In this document: one piece after another, positions 1 to 5,313 of the stretch | Position numbering within the stretch: position 1 is the first letter of the stretch | How the letters are laid out: every line of letters begins with the position of its first letter | DNA from: Bacteroides sp. | GTDB lineage: Bacteria; Bacteroidota; Bacteroidia; Bacteroidales; Bacteroidaceae | Length of the DNA: 5,313 nucleotides | Assembly: GCA_019412865.1 (NCBI GenBank) | Contig: DXOJ01000738.1 | Location: forward strand, 1-5,313 | Reading direction: 5' to 3' | Position numbers and translations under genes: made by a program | The notes under the pieces: model-generated | The model's database searches: none | Told to the model about the DNA's origin: nothing | The model's input: the letters and a program-made list of their open reading frames with translations, nothing else

Positions 1-1305
1 ATGGTCCGAGCCAAAAGGGACAAGATGAGCAAGGAAGTTCCCGAATGGGAAGAGTTGCGCAACAGGGCTTGCGAACTGAAACTATATTCCAACAGCCACC
101 TCGAAGAACTTCTGCTGGAGTTCGAGAAGAACGCTACTGCCAACGGCGCCATTGTGCATTGGGCAAAAGATGCCGATGAATACTGCGCCATTGTCTATGA
201 GATATTGAATGAACATAATGTGCACCATTTCATCAAGAGTAAATCCATGCTCGCCGAAGAGTGCGGATTGAACCCTTTCCTAATGGAGCGGGGCATTGAT
301 GTTGTAGAGTCCGATCTGGGCGAACGCATCCTGCAACTGATGCATCTCGAACCAAGTCACATCGTATTGCCTGCCATCCACATCAAGCGGGAGCAGGTAG
401 GCGAACTTTTCGAAAAGGAGATGGGAACCGAGGAAGGAAACTTCGACCCTACCTACCTGACTCATGCGGCACGTAAGAACCTGCGACCTCTCTTCCTGAA
501 TGCCGAAGCTGCTATGACAGGGGCCAACTTTGCCGTAGCTTCAACCGGCGACATCGTAGTCTGCACGAATGAGGGAAACGCCGATATGGGTACTTCCTAC
601 CCGAAGTTGAACATCGCCGCTTTCGGTATGGAAAAGATTGTTCCGGATTTGGATGCACTGGGGGTATTCACCCGATTGCTTGCCCGTTCGGCTACCGGAC
701 AACCGGTGACCACCTACACTTCCCATTACCGCCGTCCCCGCGAAGGCGGTGAATATCATATCATTATCGTAGATAACGGCCGGAGTACATTGCTTTCCAA
801 GCCCGATCATATCAAGACACTGAATTGCATCCGTTGTGGTGCGTGTATGAATACCTGCCCGGTATATCGCCGAAGTGGGGGATACTCTTATACCTATTTT
901 ATTCCCGGACCTATCGGTATTAATCTGGGCATGGCTCACGATCCGGAGAAATATTATGATAATCTTTCTGCCTGCTCCCTGTGTATGTCCTGCTCTGATG
1001 TTTGTCCGGTGCAAGTTGATTTGGCCGAACAGATTTACAAGTGGCGTCAGGATTTGGACGGACTGGGAAAAGCCAATACAGGAAAGAAGATTATGTCCGG
1101 CGGCATGAAATTCCTGATGGAACGTCCGGCATTGTTCAATGCTGCTTTGTGGGCGGCTCCGGTAGTGAACGGTCTGCCCCGTTTTATGAAATACAACGAT
1201 CTCGACGATTGGGGAAAAGGGCGTGAACTGCCGGAATTTGCCAAAGAGTCGTTCAATGAAATGTGGAAGAAGAACAAAGTACAGGGAAAGGAGGAATCCA
1301 AATGA
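1..1305 (+). CDS. lutB: LutB, lactate utilization iron-sulfur protein (5'-truncated by window edge)
   Basis: Iron-sulfur subunit of the LutABC (YkgEFG) complex, which oxidises L-lactate to pyruvate in the cytoplasm. The 434 visible residues start with a LUD domain (roughly residues 35-270), including the conserved stretch TNEGNADM at 189-196. Two ferredoxin-like clusters follow: C276, C279, C282, C286-P and C325, C328, C331, C335-P, consistent with two [4Fe-4S] centres. The tail (about 360-430) resembles the LutB C-terminal domain (DUF3390), with a W-x3-R-x-LPE stretch and a conserved FNEMWKK-type end. The frame is open at base 1, and E. coli YkgF has about 475 residues with extra sequence before the WEEWR-type motif (here WEELR at 16-20). 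The ATG at base 1 is therefore probably an internal methionine, and some 25-30 residues lie upstream. The TGA stop overlaps the lutC start. The function is well supported by motifs; the lactate substrate is inferred from the family. Confidence 0.93.
   Translation: MVRAKRDKMSKEVPEWEELRNRACELKLYSNSHLEELLLEFEKNATANGAIVHWAKDADEYCAIVYEILNEHNVHHFIKSKSMLAEECGLNPFLMERGIDVVESDLGERILQLMHLEPSHIVLPAIHIKREQVGELFEKEMGTEEGNFDPTYLTHAARKNLRPLFLNAEAAMTGANFAVASTGDIVVCTNEGNADMGTSYPKLNIAAFGMEKIVPDLDALGVFTRLLARSATGQPVTTYTSHYRRPREGGEYHIIIVDNGRSTLLSKPDHIKTLNCIRCGACMNTCPVYRRSGGYSYTYFIPGPIGINLGMAHDPEKYYDNLSACSLCMSCSDVCPVQVDLAEQIYKWRQDLDGLGKANTGKKIMSGGMKFLMERPALFNAALWAAPVVNGLPRFMKYNDLDDWGKGRELPEFAKESFNEMWKKNKVQGKEESK
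1287..1305 (+). promoter_or_regulatory. lutC ribosome binding site and ATGA stop/start overlap
   Basis: AAAGGAGGA at 1287-1295 lies inside the end of lutB, and its AGGAGG core ends 7 bases before the ATG at 1302. That ATG overlaps the lutB stop as ATGA (1302-1305). The site is an unusually good Shine-Dalgarno for Bacteroidota, where such sites are often weak. It fixes the lutC start at 1302 rather than the in-frame ATG at 1263, which would add 13 residues (MEEEQSTG...) unlike the family N-terminus. Translational coupling of lutB and lutC is inferred. Confidence 0.8.
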
Positions 1306-1883
1306 GCAGCAGAGAAGAGATATTAGCCAGTATTCGCAAGAATACGCAAACTCGTTATGATAAACCGGATATTGCGGATATGGAGCGATTGTCGTATCCT
1401 GACAAGATAGAACAATTTTGTGCAATCAGTCGTGCAGTGGGTGGCACAGCAGTGGTATTGGGCGAAGGAGAAGATGTGAATGCGGTAATACGCCGGACTT
1501 ATCCGGATGCTATGCGCATTGCTTCCGTCTTACCGGATATTTCCTGCGCGACATTTAATCCCGACAATCTGGATGATCCGAAAGAGTTGGATGGCACCGA
1601 TGTAGCCGTAGTGAAAGGAGAAATAGGAGTTGCCGAGAACGGAGCCATTTGGATACCGCAGACGGTGAAATATAAAGCTATTTATTTTATCTCGGAAAAG
1701 CTGGTTATCCTGCTCGACCGGAATAAAATCGTGAATACCATGTATGATGCTTATCGGGAGCTGGATGGACAGGAATATCAATTCGGAACATTCATCTCCG
1801 GTCCTTCGAAGACTGCCGACATTGAACAGGCATTGGTGATGGGAGCACATGGGGCACGGGACGTATTAGTGATATTAATCTAG
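1302..1883 (+). CDS. lutC: LutC, lactate utilization LUD-domain protein
   Basis: Third subunit of the L-lactate oxidising LutABC complex; its biochemical role is less clear than that of the iron-sulfur subunits. The 193-residue product begins MSSREEILASIRKN, the helix that typically opens LutC proteins. It continues as one LUD domain (about residues 40-193) with GVAENGAIW at 109-117 and the strongly conserved FISGPSKTADIEQALVMGAHG at about 164-184. No cysteine clusters are present, as expected for LutC. It is shorter than B. subtilis LutC (about 240 residues), the difference lying mainly before the domain core, but the C-terminal domain end is complete, so I see no sign of truncation. It overlaps lutB by four bases and must be cotranscribed with it. 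A repeat array follows 8 bases after its stop. Family assignment is firm; function is from the family. Confidence 0.93.
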   Translation: MSSREEILASIRKNTQTRYDKPDIADMERLSYPDKIEQFCAISRAVGGTAVVLGEGEDVNAVIRRTYPDAMRIASVLPDISCATFNPDNLDDPKELDGTDVAVVKGEIGVAENGAIWIPQTVKYKAIYFISEKLVILLDRNKIVNTMYDAYRELDGQEYQFGTFISGPSKTADIEQALVMGAHGARDVLVILI

Positions 1884-1891
1884 TGTTTCAA

Positions 1892-1928
1892 AACAGAGGC
1901 TCTATTGGTAGGAAGTAGAGCCTCTGTT
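1892..1928 (+). terminator. Possible transcription terminator hairpin after lutBC
   Basis: Bases 1892-1904 and 1916-1928 form a perfect 13-bp inverted repeat. Adding a U-G and a U-A pair gives a 15-bp stem with a 7-base loop (1907-1913). It starts 8 bases after the lutC stop, where an operon terminator would sit. Against an ordinary intrinsic terminator, the stem is followed by CGGTATAAAC and not by a T-run. The same arm can instead pair with 1958-1972, enclosing the small hairpin at 1933-1953. Position and stem strength support the call; the missing U-tract weakens it. Confidence 0.4.
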
Positions 1929-1979
1929 CGGTATAAACAGAACTTCTGTTTATTGTAAATAGAGCCTCTGTTCCGGTTC
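1892..1979. repeat. Four tandem degenerate 22-bp units, each with an internal dyad
   Basis: Read with a 22-bp period, the units start at 1892, 1914, 1936 and 1958. Their 15-bp cores are AACAGAGGCTCTATT, AGTAGAGCCTCTGTT, AACAGAACTTCTGTT and AATAGAGCCTCTGTT. The core is an imperfect palindrome (AAYAGA, three bases, TCTRTT), and the 7 bp after it is poorly conserved. TCTGTT recurs at exactly 1923, 1945 and 1967. The first core is the exact reverse complement of the fourth (15 of 15 bp). The third core is palindromic except at its central base and extends to a 9-bp stem (1933-1941 with 1945-1953). The array fills most of the gap between lutC and the kinase gene. It could be an operator array, a set of RNA hairpins acting in termination or stability, or a dispersed intergenic repeat. 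The repeat is seen directly; its role is unknown. Confidence 0.85.
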
Positions 1980-1999
1980 GTTCATAGAAGAGTAGTCAA

Positions 2000-2018
2000 A
2001 TGTTTAAATTTAAATGAT
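2000..2018 (+). other. A/T-rich leader with 5-codon mini-ORF before the kinase gene
   Basis: The bases just before the kinase start include the perfect palindrome TTTAAATTTAAA (2003-2014) and lack a Shine-Dalgarno. An ATG at 2000 opens a five-codon frame (MFKFK) that ends in TGA at 2015-2017, one base before the kinase ATG at 2019; another out-of-frame ATG lies at 2014. A/T-rich, unstructured leaders are normal in Bacteroidota and may be all this is. Re-initiation from the mini-ORF is possible but unproven. I found no convincing TAnnTTTG promoter element in 1884-2018. Confidence 0.3.
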
Positions 2019-2891
2019 ATGTATGCCAATAAAGTAAAGAAAATAGCCGCCGTTCATGACCTTTCGGGAATGGGACGCGTATCTCTCACTGTCGTTATTC
2101 CTATTCTTTCATCTATGGGCTTTCAGGTTTGTCCGCTTCCTACAGCTGTATTATCCAACCATACGCAATATCCCGGTTTCTCCTTCCTCGACCTGACGGA
2201 TGAAATGCCAAAGATTATTGCCCAGTGGAAGAAACTGGAGGTACAGTTTGACGCTATCTACACCGGATATCTGGGCTCTCCGAAACAGATTCAGATTGTT
2301 TCTGATTTTATCAAAGACTTTCGTCAGCCGGATAGCCTGATAGTTGCCGATCCGGTGTTGGGAGATAACGGCCGGCTGTACACTAACTTTGATATGGAGA
2401 TGGTGAAAGAAATGCGCCATCTGATAACCAAAGCAGATGTGATTACTCCCAATCTGACGGAGTTATTTTATTTATTGGATGAACCCTATAAAGCAGACAA
2501 CACGGATGAAGAGCTGAAAGAATATCTTCGCCTTTTGTCCGATAAAGGTCCGCAAGTGGTTATCATAACCAGTGTCCCCGTGCATGATGAACCCCATAAA
2601 ACGTCTGTCTATGCTTATAACCGTCAGGGAAACCGCTACTGGAAAGTGACCTGTCCTTATCTGCCTGCACATTATCCCGGTACGGGAGATACTTTTACAA
2701 GTGTCATAACCGGCTCTTTGATGCAGGGAGACAGCTTGCCGATGGCATTAGACCGTGCCACTCAATTTATCCTGCAAGGAATCCGTGCCACTTTCGGGTA
2801 TGAATATGACAATCGGGAGGGTATTCTGTTGGAGAAAGTACTTCACAATCTGGATATGCCGATACAGATGGCCAGTTATGAATTGATTTAA
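2019..2891 (+). CDS. pdxK: Pyridoxal/pyridoxamine kinase (PfkB/ribokinase superfamily)
   Basis: ATP-dependent cytoplasmic kinase that phosphorylates the 5'-hydroxyl of pyridoxal, pyridoxamine or pyridoxine in the vitamin B6 salvage pathway to PLP. The product has 290 residues, a normal length for PdxK/PdxY. Visible motifs in order are HDLSGMGR at 13-20, with S16 at the place of the pyridoxal-contacting serine; SNHTQY at 46-51, closely matching the E. coli PdxY segment; TGYLGS at 82-87; DPVLGD at 111-116; TPNLTE at 143-148; and the PfkB signature GTGDTF at 221-226, with D224 the expected catalytic base. The GTGD form and the N-terminus are closer to the kinase type of clostridia and other anaerobes than to E. 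coli PdxK. The start at 2019 is the only in-frame ATG near the conserved N-terminus. It lies 135 bp after lutC on the same strand and is probably a separate transcription unit. Kinase family is secure; which B6 vitamer is preferred, and the choice between pdxK and pdxY as a symbol, is not. Confidence 0.9.
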   Translation: MYANKVKKIAAVHDLSGMGRVSLTVVIPILSSMGFQVCPLPTAVLSNHTQYPGFSFLDLTDEMPKIIAQWKKLEVQFDAIYTGYLGSPKQIQIVSDFIKDFRQPDSLIVADPVLGDNGRLYTNFDMEMVKEMRHLITKADVITPNLTELFYLLDEPYKADNTDEELKEYLRLLSDKGPQVVIITSVPVHDEPHKTSVYAYNRQGNRYWKVTCPYLPAHYPGTGDTFTSVITGSLMQGDSLPMALDRATQFILQGIRATFGYEYDNREGILLEKVLHNLDMPIQMASYELI

Positions 2892-2910
2892 TCTTTTACA
2901 TCCACAAATT

Positions 2911-2940
2911 TTTGAGTTCCAGATATTTCCTTTACTTTTA
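2911..2940 (+). promoter_or_regulatory. Possible Bacteroides-type promoter for the DUF418 gene
   Basis: TTTG at 2911-2914 and TACTTTTA at 2933-2940 resemble the Bacteroides sigma-ABfr pattern (TTTG, a 19-21 bp spacer, TAnnTTTG). The -7 box matches except for its last base, and the spacer is 18 bp, one short. It would place the transcript start near 2947 and give a leader of about 27 bases. An imperfect inverted repeat, TTACTTT (2932-2938) and AAAGTAA (2949-2955), overlaps the -7 box and could be an operator or chance. The region is A/T-rich, so weak matches are expected. Confidence 0.3.
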
Positions 2941-2974
2941 CCGCCGCTAAAGTAATCTGAAATAATTATATCTA

Positions 2975-4144
2975 ATGACTCAAACACTGAAAACATCCGA
3001 ACGTCTTGGAGTAGTGGATGCTCTGCGCGGATTTGCCCTTTTGGCAATTGTATTATTACATAATCTGGAGCATTATAATCTGTTTTTTATACCGGAGAAT
3101 ATGCCTGCATGGTTGCAAACGATTGATAAATATGCGTGGGATACCATGTTTTTCTTATTCGCCGGAAAGGCTTACGCTACTTTCTCATTGTTGTTTGGCT
3201 TTAGTTTTTACATTCAGTTTCACAATGCGGAGAAGCGTGGCATAGACTTCCGCGGACGATTTGCCTGGCGGTTGTGTTTGCTTTTCCTGTTTGCGCAGTT
3301 GCACGCTTTATTTTATAACGGGGATATTCTTTTACTCTATGCCGTAGTAGGCTTTGCATTGATACCGGTTTGCAAGCTAAAAGATAAAACGGTTTTCTGG
3401 ATTGCCCTGATTCTGCTTCTTCAGCCTTATGAGTGGGGACGTGCCGTTTATGCAATGATAAATCCTGATTATGTGGCAGTGACCGGTCATTGCGTGCCTT
3501 ATGCCATACGTGCGCAGGAGGCGACGCTCAACGGCAACTTCCTTGAAGTATTGCGGTCTAACATTATCGACGGACAATTATACAGTAACATCTGGCAAGT
3601 AGAAAATGGTCGTTTGTTTCAGACGGCTGCTTTATTCATGTTCGGAATGTTGCTCGGACGCCGGAAATATTTAATAAAGAATGAAGAATCCGTGTGTTTC
3701 TGGAAGAAGATGCTGATAGGCGCTATCCTTGCGTTCATTCCTCTCTATTGCCTGAAAACCTTTGTACCGGATTTACTCACTAATCCTTCCATACAAGTTC
3801 CTTATAACATAGCAGTTCCGTCTTATGCCAATTTTGCCTTTATGATTATTCTGGTTTCTATCTTCACCCTGCTTTGGTTTAAGAAAGAGAAAGGGTATAG
3901 CTGGCAAAGTTTGCTGATTCCTTACGGTCGTATGAGTCTGACGAACTACATATCCCAGTCAATTATGGGAGTTACCATCTATTATGGATTCGGATTAGCG
4001 ATGTACAAATATGCCGGAGCAACGGCAAGTCTGCTTATTGCATTGCTCATCTTTACCGTTCAGTTGATATTCAGTCGTTGGTGGCTTGCCCGCCATAAAC
4101 AGGGACCACTCGAATTCTTATGGCGTAAAGGAACTTGGATTTAG
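2975..4144 (+). CDS. DUF418 (YeiB-like) polytopic inner-membrane protein
   Basis: Integral membrane protein of 389 residues with no established biochemical function. It opens with RLGVVDALRGFALLAIVLLH (10-29), the R-x4-D-x-LRGFAL pattern typical of DUF418/YeiB proteins. About nine or ten hydrophobic segments can be seen, near 13-30, 55-80, 97-114, 117-133, 138-152, 213-229, 245-263, 284-302, 325-342 and 349-367. The C-terminal half is the DUF418 domain, recognised by GRMSLTNYISQS at 318-329 and by GPLEFLWRKGTW at 377-388, just before the C-terminus. Length is typical, and both ends are present, so it is complete. The start at 2975 sits just before the conserved N-terminus, with an A/T-rich leader and no clear Shine-Dalgarno. 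It lies 83 bp after the kinase gene and converges on the next gene with 10 bp between stops. The N-terminus recalls acyltransferase-3-like membrane proteins (DUF1624 and relatives), which fits proposals that the family handles cell-envelope substrates, but that is inference. Confidence 0.9.
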   Translation: MTQTLKTSERLGVVDALRGFALLAIVLLHNLEHYNLFFIPENMPAWLQTIDKYAWDTMFFLFAGKAYATFSLLFGFSFYIQFHNAEKRGIDFRGRFAWRLCLLFLFAQLHALFYNGDILLLYAVVGFALIPVCKLKDKTVFWIALILLLQPYEWGRAVYAMINPDYVAVTGHCVPYAIRAQEATLNGNFLEVLRSNIIDGQLYSNIWQVENGRLFQTAALFMFGMLLGRRKYLIKNEESVCFWKKMLIGAILAFIPLYCLKTFVPDLLTNPSIQVPYNIAVPSYANFAFMIILVSIFTLLWFKKEKGYSWQSLLIPYGRMSLTNYISQSIMGVTIYYGFGLAMYKYAGATASLLIALLIFTVQLIFSRWWLARHKQGPLEFLWRKGTWI

Positions 4145-4154
4145 AGACTTTGTC

Positions 4155-5297
4155 CTATTCGAATTTGACGGTTATTTCCACTGATTTATTGCCATAAATC
4201 CAGTCCGGACCTTCCTGAATCAGGCGGATGGCTTCCTTGTCGGAAGATTCGCAGAGGCTCTCTTTTACTTTGATGTAGAAGGGACGCCCTTCCTTGTTAA
4301 CCAGGAAAGTTAATACCACTTTCCCTTTCACTTGTGCGCACTTCTCATCCGTCGGACGAACCAGATTCTCCTTCAGGTACTTCTGATATTTGCGTTTACC
4401 AATCACGGGTTGCGGAGTAATATCTTTGTCTGCCTGCTCCTTAGCCGTCACGACAGTTGTCGACTTCTTATTTTTATTTGTTCCGTATCCCACTACCACC
4501 ACTTCGTTAAGCGTTTGTTTGTTTTCGTTCATGGCAATGAGCATTGTCTGGCTGGTATCTACCGGAATTTCTACCGGATCGTATCCGATGAACTGCGCTG
4601 TCAACTGTTTTTTACCTTCCTTTTTAACCAGCGAAAACTCTCCGTTCATATTCGTAATGGTTCCGATATTTGTCCCTTTATATGCCACACTGGCCCCGAT
4701 GATCGGTTCTCCTTTTTCATCGGTCACTTTTCCCTGAATAATGTTACTGTTGGGGGGAGTCACCACTTTAGCCATTCTCATTTTCTTGTCGGAAACAGAC
4801 TCGGAAGTATCCATTGTTGCTGCTACCTCTTGTAATTCAGCAGTCTGCTCCAAGGCTTCCTCCATCATCGGTTCTATTACTGCGGATGCGCTCATCTCTT
4901 TCTTGTCCGCTCGCGGGGTTACAGGAGCTGCCGGAGTCGCCGGATTTGTAGGAGTTGCCGGCGTTGTAGTTTCAGGCAACTTTGCAGGAACAGACTCTTC
5001 AGCGATAAACACTTCATCTGTCATGCTCTTTTTCAGGAACAGGAAATAACTGCTGATACCGAATCCGATCACCAGACACGCAGCGATGCTCCAGGTGATG
5101 GCATAAGTGTTCTTTTTCTTTGCCGAATGAGCAGAAACCTGCATCCGCAGTTTCTCGATCCGTTGTTCGTGATTTCCCTCCACCTGGTTGTATCCATCCA
5201 TAGCATCGGCCAGGAAAGGGTCTTGCATCGACTCTTTTTCCAGCCGGTGTGCCTCTTTTCCTTTGCGGAGTCCTCGTATGTAGTCCAATAGTTTCAT
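4155..5297 (-). CDS. Single-pass membrane protein: CarboxypepD-regulatory-like domain, SusC-like VVVGYG segment, TonB-type C-terminus
   Basis: Protein of 380 residues, likely anchored in the inner membrane with most of its mass in the periplasm. In order: a charged cytoplasmic segment (1-63) with GKEAHRLEKESMQDPFLADAMDG-type sequence at 13-35; one transmembrane helix at about 64-88; a Pro/Thr/Ala-rich linker (105-130); a carboxypeptidase-D regulatory-like domain (about 187-258, with GKVTDEKGEPIIGASV at 189-204); LNEVVVVGYGTNKNKKST (263-280), which resembles the segment after that domain in SusC/RagA outer-membrane proteins; and a TonB-like C-terminal domain (about 300-380, with GKVVLTFLVNKEGRP at 325-339). 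Two cysteines, C320 and C349, flank the TonB core and could form a disulfide. In Bacteroidota, proteins with this N-terminus often follow an ECF sigma factor gene, suggesting an anti-sigma-like or signalling role; TonB-like energy transduction is the alternative. Domains are well supported; function is inferred. The ATG at 5297 lies directly before the conserved N-terminus. Confidence 0.85.
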   Translation of the reverse strand: MKLLDYIRGLRKGKEAHRLEKESMQDPFLADAMDGYNQVEGNHEQRIEKLRMQVSAHSAKKKNTYAITWSIAACLVIGFGISSYFLFLKKSMTDEVFIAEESVPAKLPETTTPATPTNPATPAAPVTPRADKKEMSASAVIEPMMEEALEQTAELQEVAATMDTSESVSDKKMRMAKVVTPPNSNIIQGKVTDEKGEPIIGASVAYKGTNIGTITNMNGEFSLVKKEGKKQLTAQFIGYDPVEIPVDTSQTMLIAMNENKQTLNEVVVVGYGTNKNKKSTTVVTAKEQADKDITPQPVIGKRKYQKYLKENLVRPTDEKCAQVKGKVVLTFLVNKEGRPFYIKVKESLCESSDKEAIRLIQEGPDWIYGNKSVEITVKFE

Positions 5298-5313
5298 AGG
5301 GCTTGTTTCTTAA
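5294..5313 (-). CDS. Possible 3' end of an upstream minus-strand gene (partial)
   Basis: Reading the minus strand from the right edge, one frame gives codons for KKQAL and then TGA at 5296-5294, overlapping the ATG at 5297-5295 as ATGA. A second frame has TAA at 5312-5310, which would leave 12 bases before the ATG. Either could be the end of the gene upstream, which in this family is commonly an ECF sigma factor. No Shine-Dalgarno is seen in those 16 bases, which favours coupled translation from an upstream gene. Too little sequence is present to identify the product or choose between the frames. Confidence 0.3.

Noticed and set aside
541..1425. Long (294-codon) open frame on the minus strand opposite lutB and the start of lutC
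   Set aside because: It lies fully antisense to well-supported lutB and lutC, has a composition typical of reverse-frame translation (mixed His, Arg, Ile and Cys without domain pattern), and matches no family I recognise.
1892..1979. The 22-bp repeat array as a CRISPR array
   Set aside because: The units are contiguous with no unique spacers of 30 bp or more, and there are no cas genes in the window.
1884..2018. Bacteroides promoter (TTTG and TAnnTTTG) for the kinase gene
   Set aside because: No pair of boxes with acceptable spacing was found; TATAAACA and TTTATTG-like stretches do not fit the pattern well enough.
2019..4144. Kinase and DUF418 genes as a linked functional system with lutBC
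   Set aside because: The gaps are 135 and 83 bp, the functions share no pathway I can name, and order on one strand alone is weak evidence.
4908..4976. Repetitive GCCGGAGT-like stretch as a possible DNA repeat
   Set aside because: It encodes the low-complexity Pro/Thr/Ala linker; the repetition is explained by codon usage for that linker.
4965..4979. LPETT in the membrane protein, resembling a sortase LPXTG motif
   Set aside because: It sits in a Pro/Thr linker in mid-protein, lacks a following hydrophobic segment and positive tail, and the organism type is Gram-negative.
4332..5049. Plus-strand open frames of 102-167 codons opposite the TonB-type gene
   Set aside because: They mirror the coding constraint of the minus-strand gene; the Val/Gly/Ala-rich stretch near 4910-4990 is simply the reverse of the Pro/Thr/Ala linker codons.

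Overview
The window looks like chromosomal DNA of a Bacteroides-type gut anaerobe (phylum Bacteroidota). The case rests on protein style, not a database match: a LutB/LutC pair, a PfkB-fold pyridoxal kinase of the short anaerobe type, a DUF418 membrane protein, and above all a membrane-anchored protein with a carboxypeptidase-D-like regulatory domain, an EVVVVGYG segment like that of SusC/RagA proteins, and a TonB-type C-terminus. Start regions are mostly A/T-rich with weak Shine-Dalgarno sequences, as is usual in this phylum; lutC is the exception.

Layout. Bases 1-1883, plus strand: the 3' part of an L-lactate utilization operon. A 5'-truncated lutB (iron-sulfur subunit) overlaps lutC by ATGA; lutA would be expected just upstream, outside the window. 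Bases 1884-2018: an intergenic region built largely from four degenerate tandem 22-bp units, each with an internal dyad. Bases 2019-2891, plus: pyridoxal/pyridoxamine kinase (vitamin B6 salvage). Bases 2892-2974: a short intergenic stretch with a possible Bacteroides-type promoter. Bases 2975-4144, plus: DUF418 (YeiB-like) polytopic membrane protein. It converges, with only 10 bp between stop codons, on the minus-strand gene at 4155-5297, a 380-residue inner-membrane protein with TonB-system modules. That gene's start lies 16 bp from the right edge and probably follows another minus-strand gene; in this family an ECF sigma factor gene would be typical, but it is not visible here.

How the genes work together. 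LutB and LutC, with the unseen LutA, should form the cytoplasmic iron-sulfur complex that oxidises L-lactate to pyruvate. The kinase makes PLP or PMP from salvaged vitamers and has no evident link to lactate use. The DUF418 protein has no established function. The minus-strand protein may act in trans-envelope signalling or TonB-like energy coupling. The window reads as ordinary core chromosome with no mobile element, CRISPR array or RNA gene. The two observations most worth a second look are the 22-bp repeat array at 1892-1979 and the domain combination in the minus-strand protein.
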